From Anaerostipes butyraticus (GTDB taxonomy: Bacteria; Bacillota; Clostridia; Lachnospirales; Lachnospiraceae), in NCBI RefSeq assembly GCF_016586355.1, contig NZ_BLYI01000026.1:1-33689 (forward strand): 33,689 nt of DNA, given 5' to 3'. The notes under the pieces are model-generated. The model was not told the origin of the DNA. It searched no databases and saw only the letters and a program-made list of their open reading frames with translations. Of the stretch, positions 24,101 through 30,703 are shown one piece after another; the stretch's first letter is position 1; every line of letters starts with the position of its first letter. Made by a program: the position numbers and the translations under genes.

Positions 24101-24489
24101 TACATTTCTGCAAAAAAAGACTTTAACTCTTCGATAAAGCCAGGCTTTTTCATACTGGATCCGAAAATCTTCAGATTTTTCCTGTTTTTTTCCATGACTT
24201 TCCGAATCACCATGGATTTTCCTTCATCTTCCAGCAGATTTTTCGGAACATAAGACAGCTCTTCGAAAATCCGGTAAGCCAGGCGAAAAAATCCTACCAC
24301 GTCAATATTCATAGTGCCATGGGCCGGATGTCTCGTCACCAGTTCCTTCTGCGCATTTAATGTTGACTGATCCGGCACCAGAAGGAAAAACTCCTGATCC
24401 GGCTTTTCCATGGATTCCCGGATGATACGGTCATAAATATAAGTTGTTTTTCCGGACCTTGCCGGTCCTAAAATAAATTGTAATGCCAT
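21142..24489 (-). CDS. addB: ATP-dependent nuclease subunit B (AddB)
   Basis: 1115 residues, partner of AddA. It has an N-terminal Walker A GPARSGKT (8-15), an inactivated helicase body that in the family recognises Chi, and a C-terminal RecB-type nuclease (IRIIDYKSGD) inside an iron-sulfur staple. The staple cysteines are visible: one in FAGCAFSHFMKYGL and three in C-N-Y-C-S-F-R-H-I-C near the end, the C..CxxCxxxxxC spacing of AddB. AAGGAG precedes the ATG at 24489. It heads the addB-addA operon; the 3' end overlaps addA by 35 bases and contains the addA ribosome site. Confidence 0.96.
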   Translation of the reverse strand: MALQFILGPARSGKTTYIYDRIIRESMEKPDQEFFLLVPDQSTLNAQKELVTRHPAHGTMNIDVVGFFRLAYRIFEELSYVPKNLLEDEGKSMVIRKVMEKNRKNLKIFGSSMKKPGFIEELKSFFAEMYQYDVSRKDLEDAAEHMKHPALRAKMDDILLVMTEFEDYIQERYLISEQLLDVLAGKMEESRKLKNAVFYLDGFTGFTPIQRKVIQKLMKIGQKVFISMTVDEAAVSKEYREYELFALPKKERMILMRDAMELGVKVEKDIFCRPDDRGSAQLRHLERNLFRYPYRAWKGECQDICVFQAMNPRTESQIIAGRIETLVRKHGYQYKGIVVLTADLESYGSELERSFQDFHIPYFVDANRKLKNNPCIETILSALKMIQKDFSYDMVFRYLKSGFSCLNQEEADLLENYVIAMGIRGYSRWNRPFETEIFSKEEQERIEPLRIRFMDEIRPLKEGLKKRGETVLGKLTCLYEFLERLNIEQKMEDKKQKFEEAGDPAQAKTYGRVYGQVLDLMEQMADILGEEKLSYDDFLSVLETGMEEMTMGVIPPSLDQVVIGDMERTRTEGVKVLFFAGVSDNVIPKQNPKGNVISDSQKEMLEEEGIVMAPTAKAASYMEQFYLYLTSAKPEDKLYVSYSVMTASGDNQKPSYFLERIRSVFPELKIREEKDLEIQGYTPEAAMNQVVSLLEEETLSEEQWRQLAVLFYGLEGYLPAARCIDGKFYQNQASPISRDLVKELYGDTLRGSVTRMEQFAGCAFSHFMKYGLKLKERMEHQLLPMDMGQVFHKTMELVGKRTDWKFTDDESRDSFVDQTVEEAVSEVQQEILESSSRNHYLMDRMKRISRRAVWAMEQYIRRGDFTPEEYEIAFSEENQLKSMNFSLENGEKMVFSGVVDRMDSIEDEENKYIRIIDYKSGDVKFDFAKVFHGLQMQLIIYMNAMLELYEKKGEKRVLPAGMFYFHINDPIVKDKKKKQDDAETELLKEMKMSGVANSDFDLISKMEHSGKEGILSMPVAVTTKGLDKRSSIMDTSQMLKLGTMVEEKIIELGNALMKGDISIRPYEYQNGMPCNYCSFRHICAYENGVDPVKRIKSISLEEGKHALDEGTAKSH

Positions 24490-24509
24490 AATTCATCTCC
24501 TTATCCCCC

Positions 24510-24515
24510 AGTATA
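24510..24515 (-). promoter_or_regulatory. Candidate -10 element for addB-addA
   Basis: On the minus strand TATACT (24515-24510), 20 bases upstream of the start. The -35 at a 17-base spacing (TAGAGT) is poor. Confidence 0.35.
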
Positions 24516-24618
24516 CCTTATCTGGCAAAAAAACTCTACCTTGCATGATCGGATTCTTTGTGTCATATCTTTCTGTTTTGACTCATATACTAAAATAGAA
24601 TCTTTTTGGGAGGAAGTT

Positions 24619-25053
24619 ATGTCATCTAAAACGAAAATTGTCGTCTTCAAGGCGAAAGAACTGATCTATACCGGTATTTTCATCCTGCTGGGAATCCTTT
24701 TGATCCTTCTGCTTATTTTTATGTTCGCCCCGTCTAAAGAATCGACGGAAAAGTCAGAACAAACTTCCGGCTACATAGAAGGAGTCTATTCTTCTCCTCT
24801 GACACTGGGAGACAGCGAACTGGAACTTCAGGTAACTGTAAAAAACGGAAAACCTCAGTCTGCCGCCCTGAAGCATTTAGATAAAACCGTAAAAACCATG
24901 TATCCTCTTGTAGAACCGTCTCTGAAAGAAATCAACAAACAGCTCCCTAAAGTTGAGTCCATTGATGATATCAAGTTTGACGATCAAAGCCAGTACACAA
25001 ACACGATCCTAAAACAGGCCATAAAAAACGCACTGAAAAAGGCTCAGAAATAA
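24619..25053 (+). CDS. Membrane-anchored extracytoplasmic protein (unknown function)
   Basis: 144 residues. A short basic start is followed by one strong membrane segment (about 15-38, ELIYTGIFILLGILLILLLI), a polar linker (PSKESTEKSEQTSG) and a soluble domain of about 90 residues. The domain opening GYIEGVYSSPLTLGDSELELQVTVKNGKPQS resembles the start of FMN-binding-like domains (GxYxG..V.VTVKDGKI), but the flavin-attachment Ser/Thr motif is not evident, so I treat this as a structural resemblance only. GGGAGG is five bases before the ATG at 24619; the frame open from 24541 has no ribosome site. It is divergent from addB; no convincing promoter was found. Confidence 0.75.
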   Translation: MSSKTKIVVFKAKELIYTGIFILLGILLILLLIFMFAPSKESTEKSEQTSGYIEGVYSSPLTLGDSELELQVTVKNGKPQSAALKHLDKTVKTMYPLVEPSLKEINKQLPKVESIDDIKFDDQSQYTNTILKQAIKNALKKAQK

Positions 25054-25103
25054 AAAACAGAGCTGCTGTCTCACAGATCACATCTTCTGCTGACAGCAGC
25101 TCT
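25054..25103 (-). terminator. Terminator of the P-type ATPase operon
   Basis: On the minus strand AGAGCTGCTGTC (25103-25092) pairs with GACAGCAGCTCT (25070-25059), followed by GTTTTTTA. It lies between convergent genes; the plus-strand T-run is displaced by about a dozen bases, so it works better for minus. Confidence 0.85.
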
Positions 25104-25127
25104 CCAGGTGCTGATTTCTTTTTTCTT

Positions 25128-27203
25128 TTATACAAGCAGGTCTTCCATACTCTTTAATCCAATGGCTAAAGTTGACATATTGTGGAACAATGCCGATGTT
25201 GTCGGCTGAATGATTCCGCCGACTCCCAGCAGGATCAGTGCTGTATTGATTCCCACGATCATCCGGTAATTTTTATGAATTCTCTTCATTAGCAGACTGC
25301 TCAGTTTTTTCAAAGTAACAAGTTCATTCAGATTGTCGGCTCCGATGGTAACATCCGCGATTTCTCTCGCGATTTCCGCGCCGTCACTGATGGCGATTCC
25401 CACATCCGCAGCTGATAAAGCCGGAGAATCGTTGATTCCGTCTCCAATCATAATGACCTTATGTCCCTGTCTCTTTTCTCTTTCTACAAACTCTGCCTTA
25501 TCTTCCGGAAGTACTTCTGAAAAATACTCATCAACCCCGACTCTGCGGGCAATGGATCCTGCCGTTCTTTCACTGTCACCCGTCATCATCACAACTTTTT
25601 TTATGCCCGCTTCTTTTAAGTCCTTGACCACGTCCGCCGCTTCTTCCCTCAGCGGATCTTCAATACAGATCACCGCCGCCAGGCTATGTTCGACCGCCAG
25701 ATACAGGTGGGAATGTTCCGGGCACAGCTGGTCGAAAGTTTCCTGCATTCCCTCCGGAATCCTGCATCCTTCATCTTCAAATACAAAATGATAGCTTCCG
25801 ATCACAGCTTTTTTCCCATCGATCGTTGTCGAAATCCCATGTGCCACGATATATTCCACTTTCGAATGATTTTCCTCATGGATCAGATTCTTTTTCTTTG
25901 CCGCATCTACGACAGCCTTCGCCATGGAATGAGGAAAATGTTCTTCCATACATGCCGCCATTCTGAGAAGTTCATCCTTGTCTTCTCCGTTAAATGAAAT
26001 TACATCCACGACCGCCGGCCGGGCTTTTGTAAGCGTCCCTGTCTTATCAAAGACAATGGTATCCGCTTCTGCCGCCGCTTCCAGGAATTTCCCTCCTTTT
26101 ACGGTAATATCATAAAAACCCGCTTCCCGAATTGCCGACAGTACAGAAATCGGCATTGCAAGTTTCAAAGCACAGGAAAAGTCCACCATAAGAACAGACA
26201 GTGCCTTTGTGGTATTTCTTGTAATAAGATAAGTAAGAGCAGTTCCCGCCAGAGTATATGGCACCAGCTGATCCGCCAGATGTTCCGCCTTTCCTTCCAT
26301 GGAAGATTTCAGCTTCTCAGACTCTTCGATCATTGTTGCAATTTTTTCAAATTTGGTAGAGCCACTGGTTTCTTTTACACAGATGGTCAGTTCTCCTTCT
26401 TCCACTACAGTTCCGGCATAAACGTATCCGTCCGCTGTTTTTCTTACAGGAACAGACTCTCCTGTCAGCGAGGACTGGTTTACCATGGCCTCGCCTTCCG
26501 ATACAATCCCGTCAAATGGGATCACATTTCCCATATATACCACGATCTGATCTTCTTCCCGAATGTCGGAAGCGGAAACCAGGATCTGCTGCCCGTCTTT
26601 CATCATCCAGACTTTGCTTACATTCAGAGACATACTCCTTGCCAGATCATCTACTGACTTCTTATGGGTCCACTCCTCCAGAATTTCACCGATTCCCAGA
26701 AGGAACATTACGGAACCTGCCGTATCCATATCCCTGCGGATCACAGACATACCGATCGCCGCTCCATCCAGTACCGGAACCTCCAGCTTTCCAGCTGCAA
26801 GAGTTTTCACTCCCTCTTTCAGATATTTTACAGATTTTACCGCTGTAATCGCCGCCCTCAGAGGATATGGCAGAAACAGCCGGCTTCCCGCCCAGCGTAC
26901 AATATGCATGATCAGTTTCTGACGGTATTCCTCATTTAACTCTCTCCCGGAATTTGCCAGAAAAGACTCCGGAACTTTCACATCTTTATAACAAAACCGG
27001 CGAAGCAGCTGTATCATCTCTTCTCTGCCGGAAGTATAGGATATGGTAATATCCTGCGTCTGCTGCCGCACTTTCGCAGCAGTTACCGATTTTCGGCTCA
27101 TCAGATAATAATATAACGTATCCGCTTCACGGCAGGTCATTGTCTTCTGCACTGCGTGAATCCGAATACGTCCCTTTATTTCATGCTTTATAACAAATCT
27201 CAT
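25128..27203 (-). CDS. Heavy-metal P1B-type ATPase with non-canonical metal motif
   Basis: 691-residue membrane pump. The core is complete: SLTGESVPV (actuator TGE), DKTGTLT with phosphorylated D386, MMTGDSERTA and MIGDGINDSPAL (hinge). Residues 1-75 look like a ferredoxin-like HMA domain (IKHEIKGRIRIHA) but without CxxC. The membrane motif that is normally CPC-A-L is F342-S343-C344 in DFSCALKLAMP, so the first Cys and the Pro are lost. The N-domain His-Pro motif reads EEHFPHSMAKAVV. These deviations suggest a distinct P1B group whose metal I cannot predict. It follows the 105-residue gene by three bases, in a three-gene operon. Confidence 0.92.
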   Translation of the reverse strand: MRFVIKHEIKGRIRIHAVQKTMTCREADTLYYYLMSRKSVTAAKVRQQTQDITISYTSGREEMIQLLRRFCYKDVKVPESFLANSGRELNEEYRQKLIMHIVRWAGSRLFLPYPLRAAITAVKSVKYLKEGVKTLAAGKLEVPVLDGAAIGMSVIRRDMDTAGSVMFLLGIGEILEEWTHKKSVDDLARSMSLNVSKVWMMKDGQQILVSASDIREEDQIVVYMGNVIPFDGIVSEGEAMVNQSSLTGESVPVRKTADGYVYAGTVVEEGELTICVKETSGSTKFEKIATMIEESEKLKSSMEGKAEHLADQLVPYTLAGTALTYLITRNTTKALSVLMVDFSCALKLAMPISVLSAIREAGFYDITVKGGKFLEAAAEADTIVFDKTGTLTKARPAVVDVISFNGEDKDELLRMAACMEEHFPHSMAKAVVDAAKKKNLIHEENHSKVEYIVAHGISTTIDGKKAVIGSYHFVFEDEGCRIPEGMQETFDQLCPEHSHLYLAVEHSLAAVICIEDPLREEAADVVKDLKEAGIKKVVMMTGDSERTAGSIARRVGVDEYFSEVLPEDKAEFVEREKRQGHKVIMIGDGINDSPALSAADVGIAISDGAEIAREIADVTIGADNLNELVTLKKLSSLLMKRIHKNYRMIVGINTALILLGVGGIIQPTTSALFHNMSTLAIGLKSMEDLLV

Positions 27204-27206
27204 ATC

Positions 27207-27524
27207 TTATTCTGCCGCTTCCTCTTCTTCAAATACGGCACCTGTTTCTCCCTCTGCGGTTTCTTCTTCAATTACCGCTTCACGGGAAGCTCTTTCCTCA
27301 TTGATCTGCTGCGCCTCCGCATAGATGTCCTCTGCATTTTCCTGCACTGTTGTTGCAGTCTTCATTACACACTCTTTTGCCCGAAGCGCTGCGGCTGTAC
27401 AGTTCGTATATACTTTCTTTGCATCCCTGCTGGACAGAATTTTAATTCCTGCGGTGCCAAACAAAACACCAGCAGCAAAAATCCCTCCTTTTTTTAAATC
27501 AAATTTCTTTAAGATATCTAACAT
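27207..27524 (-). CDS. Small membrane-anchored accessory protein of the ATPase operon (DUF6110-like)
   Basis: 105 residues. A short basic start (MLDILKKFDLKKGG) and a weak hydrophobic stretch (IFAAGVLFGTAGIKIL, 15-30) are followed by a helical region, DAKKVYTNCTAAALRAKECVM, with two Cys (C42, C53), and an acidic tail (EEETAEGETGAVFEEEEAAE). It resembles small proteins that I recall being found next to this kind of ATPase and labelled DUF6110; that label is from memory. The two Cys and the acidic tail could bind metal, but this is inference. GGAGG is in front of the ATG at 27524. It lies 17 bases after the 26-residue ORF and three before the ATPase. Confidence 0.82.
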   Translation of the reverse strand: MLDILKKFDLKKGGIFAAGVLFGTAGIKILSSRDAKKVYTNCTAAALRAKECVMKTATTVQENAEDIYAEAQQINEERASREAVIEEETAEGETGAVFEEEEAAE

Positions 27525-27541
27525 AATTCTGCCTCCTGTTG

Positions 27542-27622
27542 TTATTTGTGCTTATACCCGGTATAGACAGTCATCATCAGACAGATGATCATCGCCCATG
27601 CCCAGAACTTGTGATTTTTCAT
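27542..27622 (-). CDS. 26-residue membrane microprotein (possibly DUF6219-like)
   Basis: A very short reading frame encoding 26 residues: MKNHKFWAWAMIIC, then LMMTVYTGYKHK and a stop. One hydrophobic segment (about 7-21) is flanked by basic residues at both ends (KNHK and KHK), enough to span or lie in the membrane. GGAGGA at 27636-27631 is eight bases before the ATG, and an extended -10 promoter lies upstream. It is the first gene of the ATPase operon. It resembles a family of tiny FWAW..YTGYK proteins that I recall as DUF6219 (from memory). A small regulatory or stabilising subunit of the pump is plausible but unproven. Confidence 0.75.
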   Translation of the reverse strand: MKNHKFWAWAMIICLMMTVYTGYKHK

Positions 27623-27670
27623 TGGAAAAATCCTCCATTCTTAAAAAAACCTTTTATTAGATACCTTTTT

Positions 27671-27679
27671 ATTATAACA
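27671..27679 (-). promoter_or_regulatory. Extended -10 promoter of the P-type ATPase operon
   Basis: On the minus strand TGTTATAAT (27679-27671), a perfect -10 with extended TGn. There is no good -35; the hexamer at 17-base spacing is GATAAT. The spacer includes one arm of the inverted repeat 27683-27729. Confidence 0.65.
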
Positions 27680-27682
27680 TAA

Positions 27683-27729
27683 CTGCCCTCCTGATTATCG
27701 AGAAAAACTCTCATTAAACAGGAGGGCAG
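27683..27729. repeat. 11-bp inverted repeat between lon and the ATPase operon
   Basis: CTGCCCTCCTG (27683-27693) and CAGGAGGGCAG (27719-27729) are perfect 11-bp arms around a 25-base loop that itself holds GAGA/CTCTC pairing. It begins four bases after the lon stop, so it may be the lon terminator, though no T-run follows (TTATGTTATAAT). One arm lies wholly inside the -35/-10 spacer of the ATPase promoter, so it could also act as an operator. Confidence 0.7.
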
Positions 27730-27733
27730 ACGC

Positions 27734-30001
27734 TTATTTCAGTACTTTTTTCAGCACTTCTTCCACGGTCTTGACCGGTATGATTTTCAGTTTTTCTTTT
27801 ACTTCATCAGCAACCTCATCCAGGTCATCGACATTCTCCGCCGGGATCAGCACCCTGGATATGCCGGCTCTCTGAGCCGCCATCAGCTTCTCCGGAAGTC
27901 CTCCGATCGGCATCACTCTGCCTCTTAAAGAAACTTCTCCCGTCATGGCGTATTCTGGAGAAACCGCTTTTCCCGTTACAAGAGAAGCGATTGCTGTTGT
28001 CAGGGTAATACCTGCAGACGGTCCGTCTTTCGGAACCGCCCCCGCCGGAACATGGACATGCAGATCATTTTTTTCAAACAAGTCTGCTTTCTCCGGATAT
28101 CTTGATTTCACTAATGTCACCGCAATCTGAACAGATTCTTTCATAACATCTCCGAGCTGTCCTGTGATCTGGATTTTTCCGCTTCCCTTGGTAAACATCG
28201 TTTCAATAAAGAGGATTTCGCCTCCTGCCTGAGTCCATGCAAGGCCAGTCACAATTCCCGGCTGTTTTTCTTCCAGAATATTTTCATGATGGATCGGCTT
28301 CTGATCCAGAAATTCCTGCAGCCGTCTCGGACTTACGGTAAGGCTCTTTTGTTCTCCTTTTACCAGTTTGACTGCCGCGAATCTGCACAAAGTATCCAGC
28401 TGCTTTTTCAGTCCCCGGACTCCGGATTCCATCGTATAATCACTGATGATCTTTTCAAGAGCTTCATCTGTTACCTTCAGATTCTGAGCCTTGATTCCCA
28501 TGGCTTTCATGGCTTTTGGCAGCAGATGTCTGCGTGCGATCTGGAATTTCTCCACTGCTGTATATCCCGGGAACTGAATGACTTCCATACGGTTCAGCAG
28601 CGGTTCTGGTATTGTATCCATGGTGTTTGCCGTACATACAAACAACACATCAGACAGATCATATGGAACATTCATATAATGATCTGTAAAGCTGTTATTT
28701 TGCTCCGGATCCAGTACTTCCAGCAGAGCGCTTGCCGGATCTCCGCTGAAATCCTTGGAAAGCTTATCCACTTCATCCAGTACCATGACCGGATTTGACG
28801 CGCCGCATCGTTTCATGCCGTCCATGATCCTTCCCGGCATCGCTCCCACATAGGTTCTCCGGTGTCCCCGGATTTCTGCTTCATCACGGACACCTCCCAG
28901 GCTGACCCGGACATATTTTCTATGCAGGGCGTCCGCAATGCTCTGTCCAATGCTTGTCTTTCCGGTTCCGGGAGCCCCAACGAACAGCAGAATGGATCCT
29001 GACTGCTTTTTATTCAGCGCCATTACCGCCAGCTGCTGGATGATCCTGCGTTTTACCTTTTTCAGACCATAATGCTCTTTATCCAGAATTTTCTCTGCTT
29101 CTGTAAGATCCACATCTGTCAATTCCTCTTTTTTCCATGACAGTCCGGTCACAAAATCGAGATAATCATAGAGCATGCCATATTCATGGCTGTCTTTTCC
29201 TTCCTGCTTCATCCGGTTTAAAATCTTCTCAGCTTCCCGTCTGGCCGTCTCATTCATTCCGGATTCTCTGATCTTATTTTCAAATTTGCGAACATCTGAG
29301 ACATTCTCCGGATGCATCTCATCCAACTGCCTCTGCAGAAAATCAATCTGCTTTTTGATCGCATCTTCCCGATAAACCTTTTCATGGCTTTCCACCTGTT
29401 CATTCTCGGCTTCCTGACCCACTCTGGTCATCTCAATGAACTCATAGATTGCTTTTTCCATCAGTTCTGTTCGGACAGAGGTATGATCCGCTGCCAGAAT
29501 CTCATATTTTTCCTCACTGCTTAAATTTAAATATCCTGCCAGAGAAGATACGGTCTCTTCCATGCTCTTCCAGTGCAGGATATAACCTCTCGCCATAACG
29601 CCCCACTGAAAGCCCTGGACAAATTTTAAGAGAGAATCTCTCATTCTGCCGTACCGCTCCTTGCGCTCCTCATCTGAAAGATCTTCAATATCTTCCCTTA
29701 ACGTTACGGAAGCGACAATCTCATCCGCAGTTACATTCACCTGGAGGACATTGACACGATTAGTTGTTCGTACACTGATCACACCATTGTCATCCCGTGA
29801 CTGGAATTTTCCTGAAATACCGATCGGATAAAAATCATCTGCCGTCATCTCAGATCTGGCTTTATCCTCCTTCAGCATTAAAAATAGTACTTCGTCATCT
29901 TTCCTGACATCTTCTATATTTAATTCCTGAAATACATCACTTTTAAAATAATACACGATGTCAGGCAAAATAATCATATCATATACAGGTATCGTAATCA
30001 T
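27734..30001 (-). CDS. lon: ATP-dependent protease Lon
   Basis: 755-residue cytosolic AAA+ serine protease. An N-terminal substrate domain (about 1-190) and coiled-coil helices are followed by the ATPase with Walker A GAPGTGKT (342-349) and Walker B MVLDEVDKL, then the protease domain with the Ser-Lys dyad S662 (KDGPSAGI) and K705 (GLPEKLMAA), 43 apart as in other LonA enzymes. It removes misfolded and regulatory proteins. AAGGAGG precedes the ATG. Upstream is a CIRCE operator at +3 or so of the predicted transcript, so HrcA repression is expected. Slightly short (usual about 770-810) because the N-domain is compact. Confidence 0.97.
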   Translation of the reverse strand: MITIPVYDMIILPDIVYYFKSDVFQELNIEDVRKDDEVLFLMLKEDKARSEMTADDFYPIGISGKFQSRDDNGVISVRTTNRVNVLQVNVTADEIVASVTLREDIEDLSDEERKERYGRMRDSLLKFVQGFQWGVMARGYILHWKSMEETVSSLAGYLNLSSEEKYEILAADHTSVRTELMEKAIYEFIEMTRVGQEAENEQVESHEKVYREDAIKKQIDFLQRQLDEMHPENVSDVRKFENKIRESGMNETARREAEKILNRMKQEGKDSHEYGMLYDYLDFVTGLSWKKEELTDVDLTEAEKILDKEHYGLKKVKRRIIQQLAVMALNKKQSGSILLFVGAPGTGKTSIGQSIADALHRKYVRVSLGGVRDEAEIRGHRRTYVGAMPGRIMDGMKRCGASNPVMVLDEVDKLSKDFSGDPASALLEVLDPEQNNSFTDHYMNVPYDLSDVLFVCTANTMDTIPEPLLNRMEVIQFPGYTAVEKFQIARRHLLPKAMKAMGIKAQNLKVTDEALEKIISDYTMESGVRGLKKQLDTLCRFAAVKLVKGEQKSLTVSPRRLQEFLDQKPIHHENILEEKQPGIVTGLAWTQAGGEILFIETMFTKGSGKIQITGQLGDVMKESVQIAVTLVKSRYPEKADLFEKNDLHVHVPAGAVPKDGPSAGITLTTAIASLVTGKAVSPEYAMTGEVSLRGRVMPIGGLPEKLMAAQRAGISRVLIPAENVDDLDEVADEVKEKLKIIPVKTVEEVLKKVLK

Positions 30002-30026
30002 ATGGGTTCCTCCTTTGCTGCTATTG

Positions 30027-30053
30027 TTAGCACTCTCGTTAGTTGAGTGCTAA
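30027..30053. promoter_or_regulatory. CIRCE operator (HrcA binding site) before lon
   Basis: TTAGCACTC (30027-30035), nine bases, then GAGTGCTAA (30045-30053): a perfect CIRCE inverted repeat. It lies just downstream of the lon -10, in the 5' leader, the usual position for HrcA repression of groE and dnaK operons. It predicts heat induction of lon. Confidence 0.95.
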
Positions 30054-30062
30054 TTCAAGGTT

Positions 30063-30091
30063 AGAATACCATACTTTTTTTCATTTGTAAA
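30063..30091 (-). promoter_or_regulatory. Promoter of lon
   Basis: On the minus strand TTTACA (30091-30086), 17 bases and TATTCT (30068-30063), with TGG before the -10 (extended). The predicted start is around 30056, next to the CIRCE. Confidence 0.8.
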
Positions 30092-30126
30092 GAAAAAAGG
30101 TTCTGTTTCTTTCTCGAAACAGAACC
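30092..30126 (-). terminator. Terminator of the acidic lipoprotein gene
   Basis: On the minus strand GGTTCTGTTTC (30126-30116) pairs with GAAACAGAACC (30109-30099), followed by TTTTTTC. It ends one base before the lon -35. Confidence 0.93.
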
Positions 30127-30134
30127 CTGATCCA

Positions 30135-30608
30135 TTATTTTTTATACTCTTCAATTTTTTTGGTATCGGTGTTTTTCTGATAAATCTTACCCGTATCCTT
30201 ATCGACATAAAAGTCTCCATATTTTTTTCCGGAATCATCTTTGGTATCATATACTTCAAAATGATATCCCTCAGATCCATCCTGATACTCGGTGGTTTCC
30301 TCGCTCTTATTTTTCACCACATATCTTCCGTCTTCCTCACTGTTTCCAAGCTGATTCAGCAGATAGTCATGGGCATCATCATAATTATCAAATCCATTGG
30401 CTATATCATCCACTGCATCTTCTGCTCCGTCAGCGATATCATCTGCCGCGTCTTCCACATCATCCGCAAGACTGTCATCTTCTGTTGACGCCTTCCCGGC
30501 CGTTGTTTTTTCTGTCGTGTCATCATTAGAACGATTGGAACATCCGGCAAAGAGGAGGGACGTTCCTAAAACCACTGCCATACATAAGATCCATATTGTC
30601 TTTTTCAT
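30135..30608 (-). CDS. Lipoprotein with acidic repeats (unknown function)
   Basis: 157 residues. The signal peptide has a lipobox LFAGC with Cys 23. The mature start is Ser/Thr-rich (NRSNDDTTEKTTAGKAST), followed by an acidic quasi-repeat DDVEDAADDIADGAEDAVDDIANG (written in two parts here as DDVEDAADDIA and DGAEDAVDDIANG), probably an amphipathic helix, and a C-terminal domain of about 70 residues with Tyr/Lys/Asp patterns (YHFEVYDTKDDSG, YGDFYVDKDTGKIY) that looks like a beta repeat. Family not recognised. AAGGAG precedes the ATG at 30608. No strong promoter was found; a TATAAA about 30 bases upstream is the best -10. Transcribed alone. Confidence 0.8.
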   Translation of the reverse strand: MKKTIWILCMAVVLGTSLLFAGCSNRSNDDTTEKTTAGKASTEDDSLADDVEDAADDIADGAEDAVDDIANGFDNYDDAHDYLLNQLGNSEEDGRYVVKNKSEETTEYQDGSEGYHFEVYDTKDDSGKKYGDFYVDKDTGKIYQKNTDTKKIEEYKK

Positions 30609-30703
30609 GTAAACTCTCCTTTTCTTCTCAACATTTTATACTCCTATTGTTTCCAAAGAAAAGAAAAATATGAATCCTTTCTTAATTTTATTTTTTCAGA
30701 CTT

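Noticed and set aside
27207-27524. Signal peptide or secreted nature for the 105-residue protein
   Set aside because: The hydrophobic stretch is short, Gly-rich and has no cleavage or lipobox motif; a membrane anchor or peripheral role fits better.
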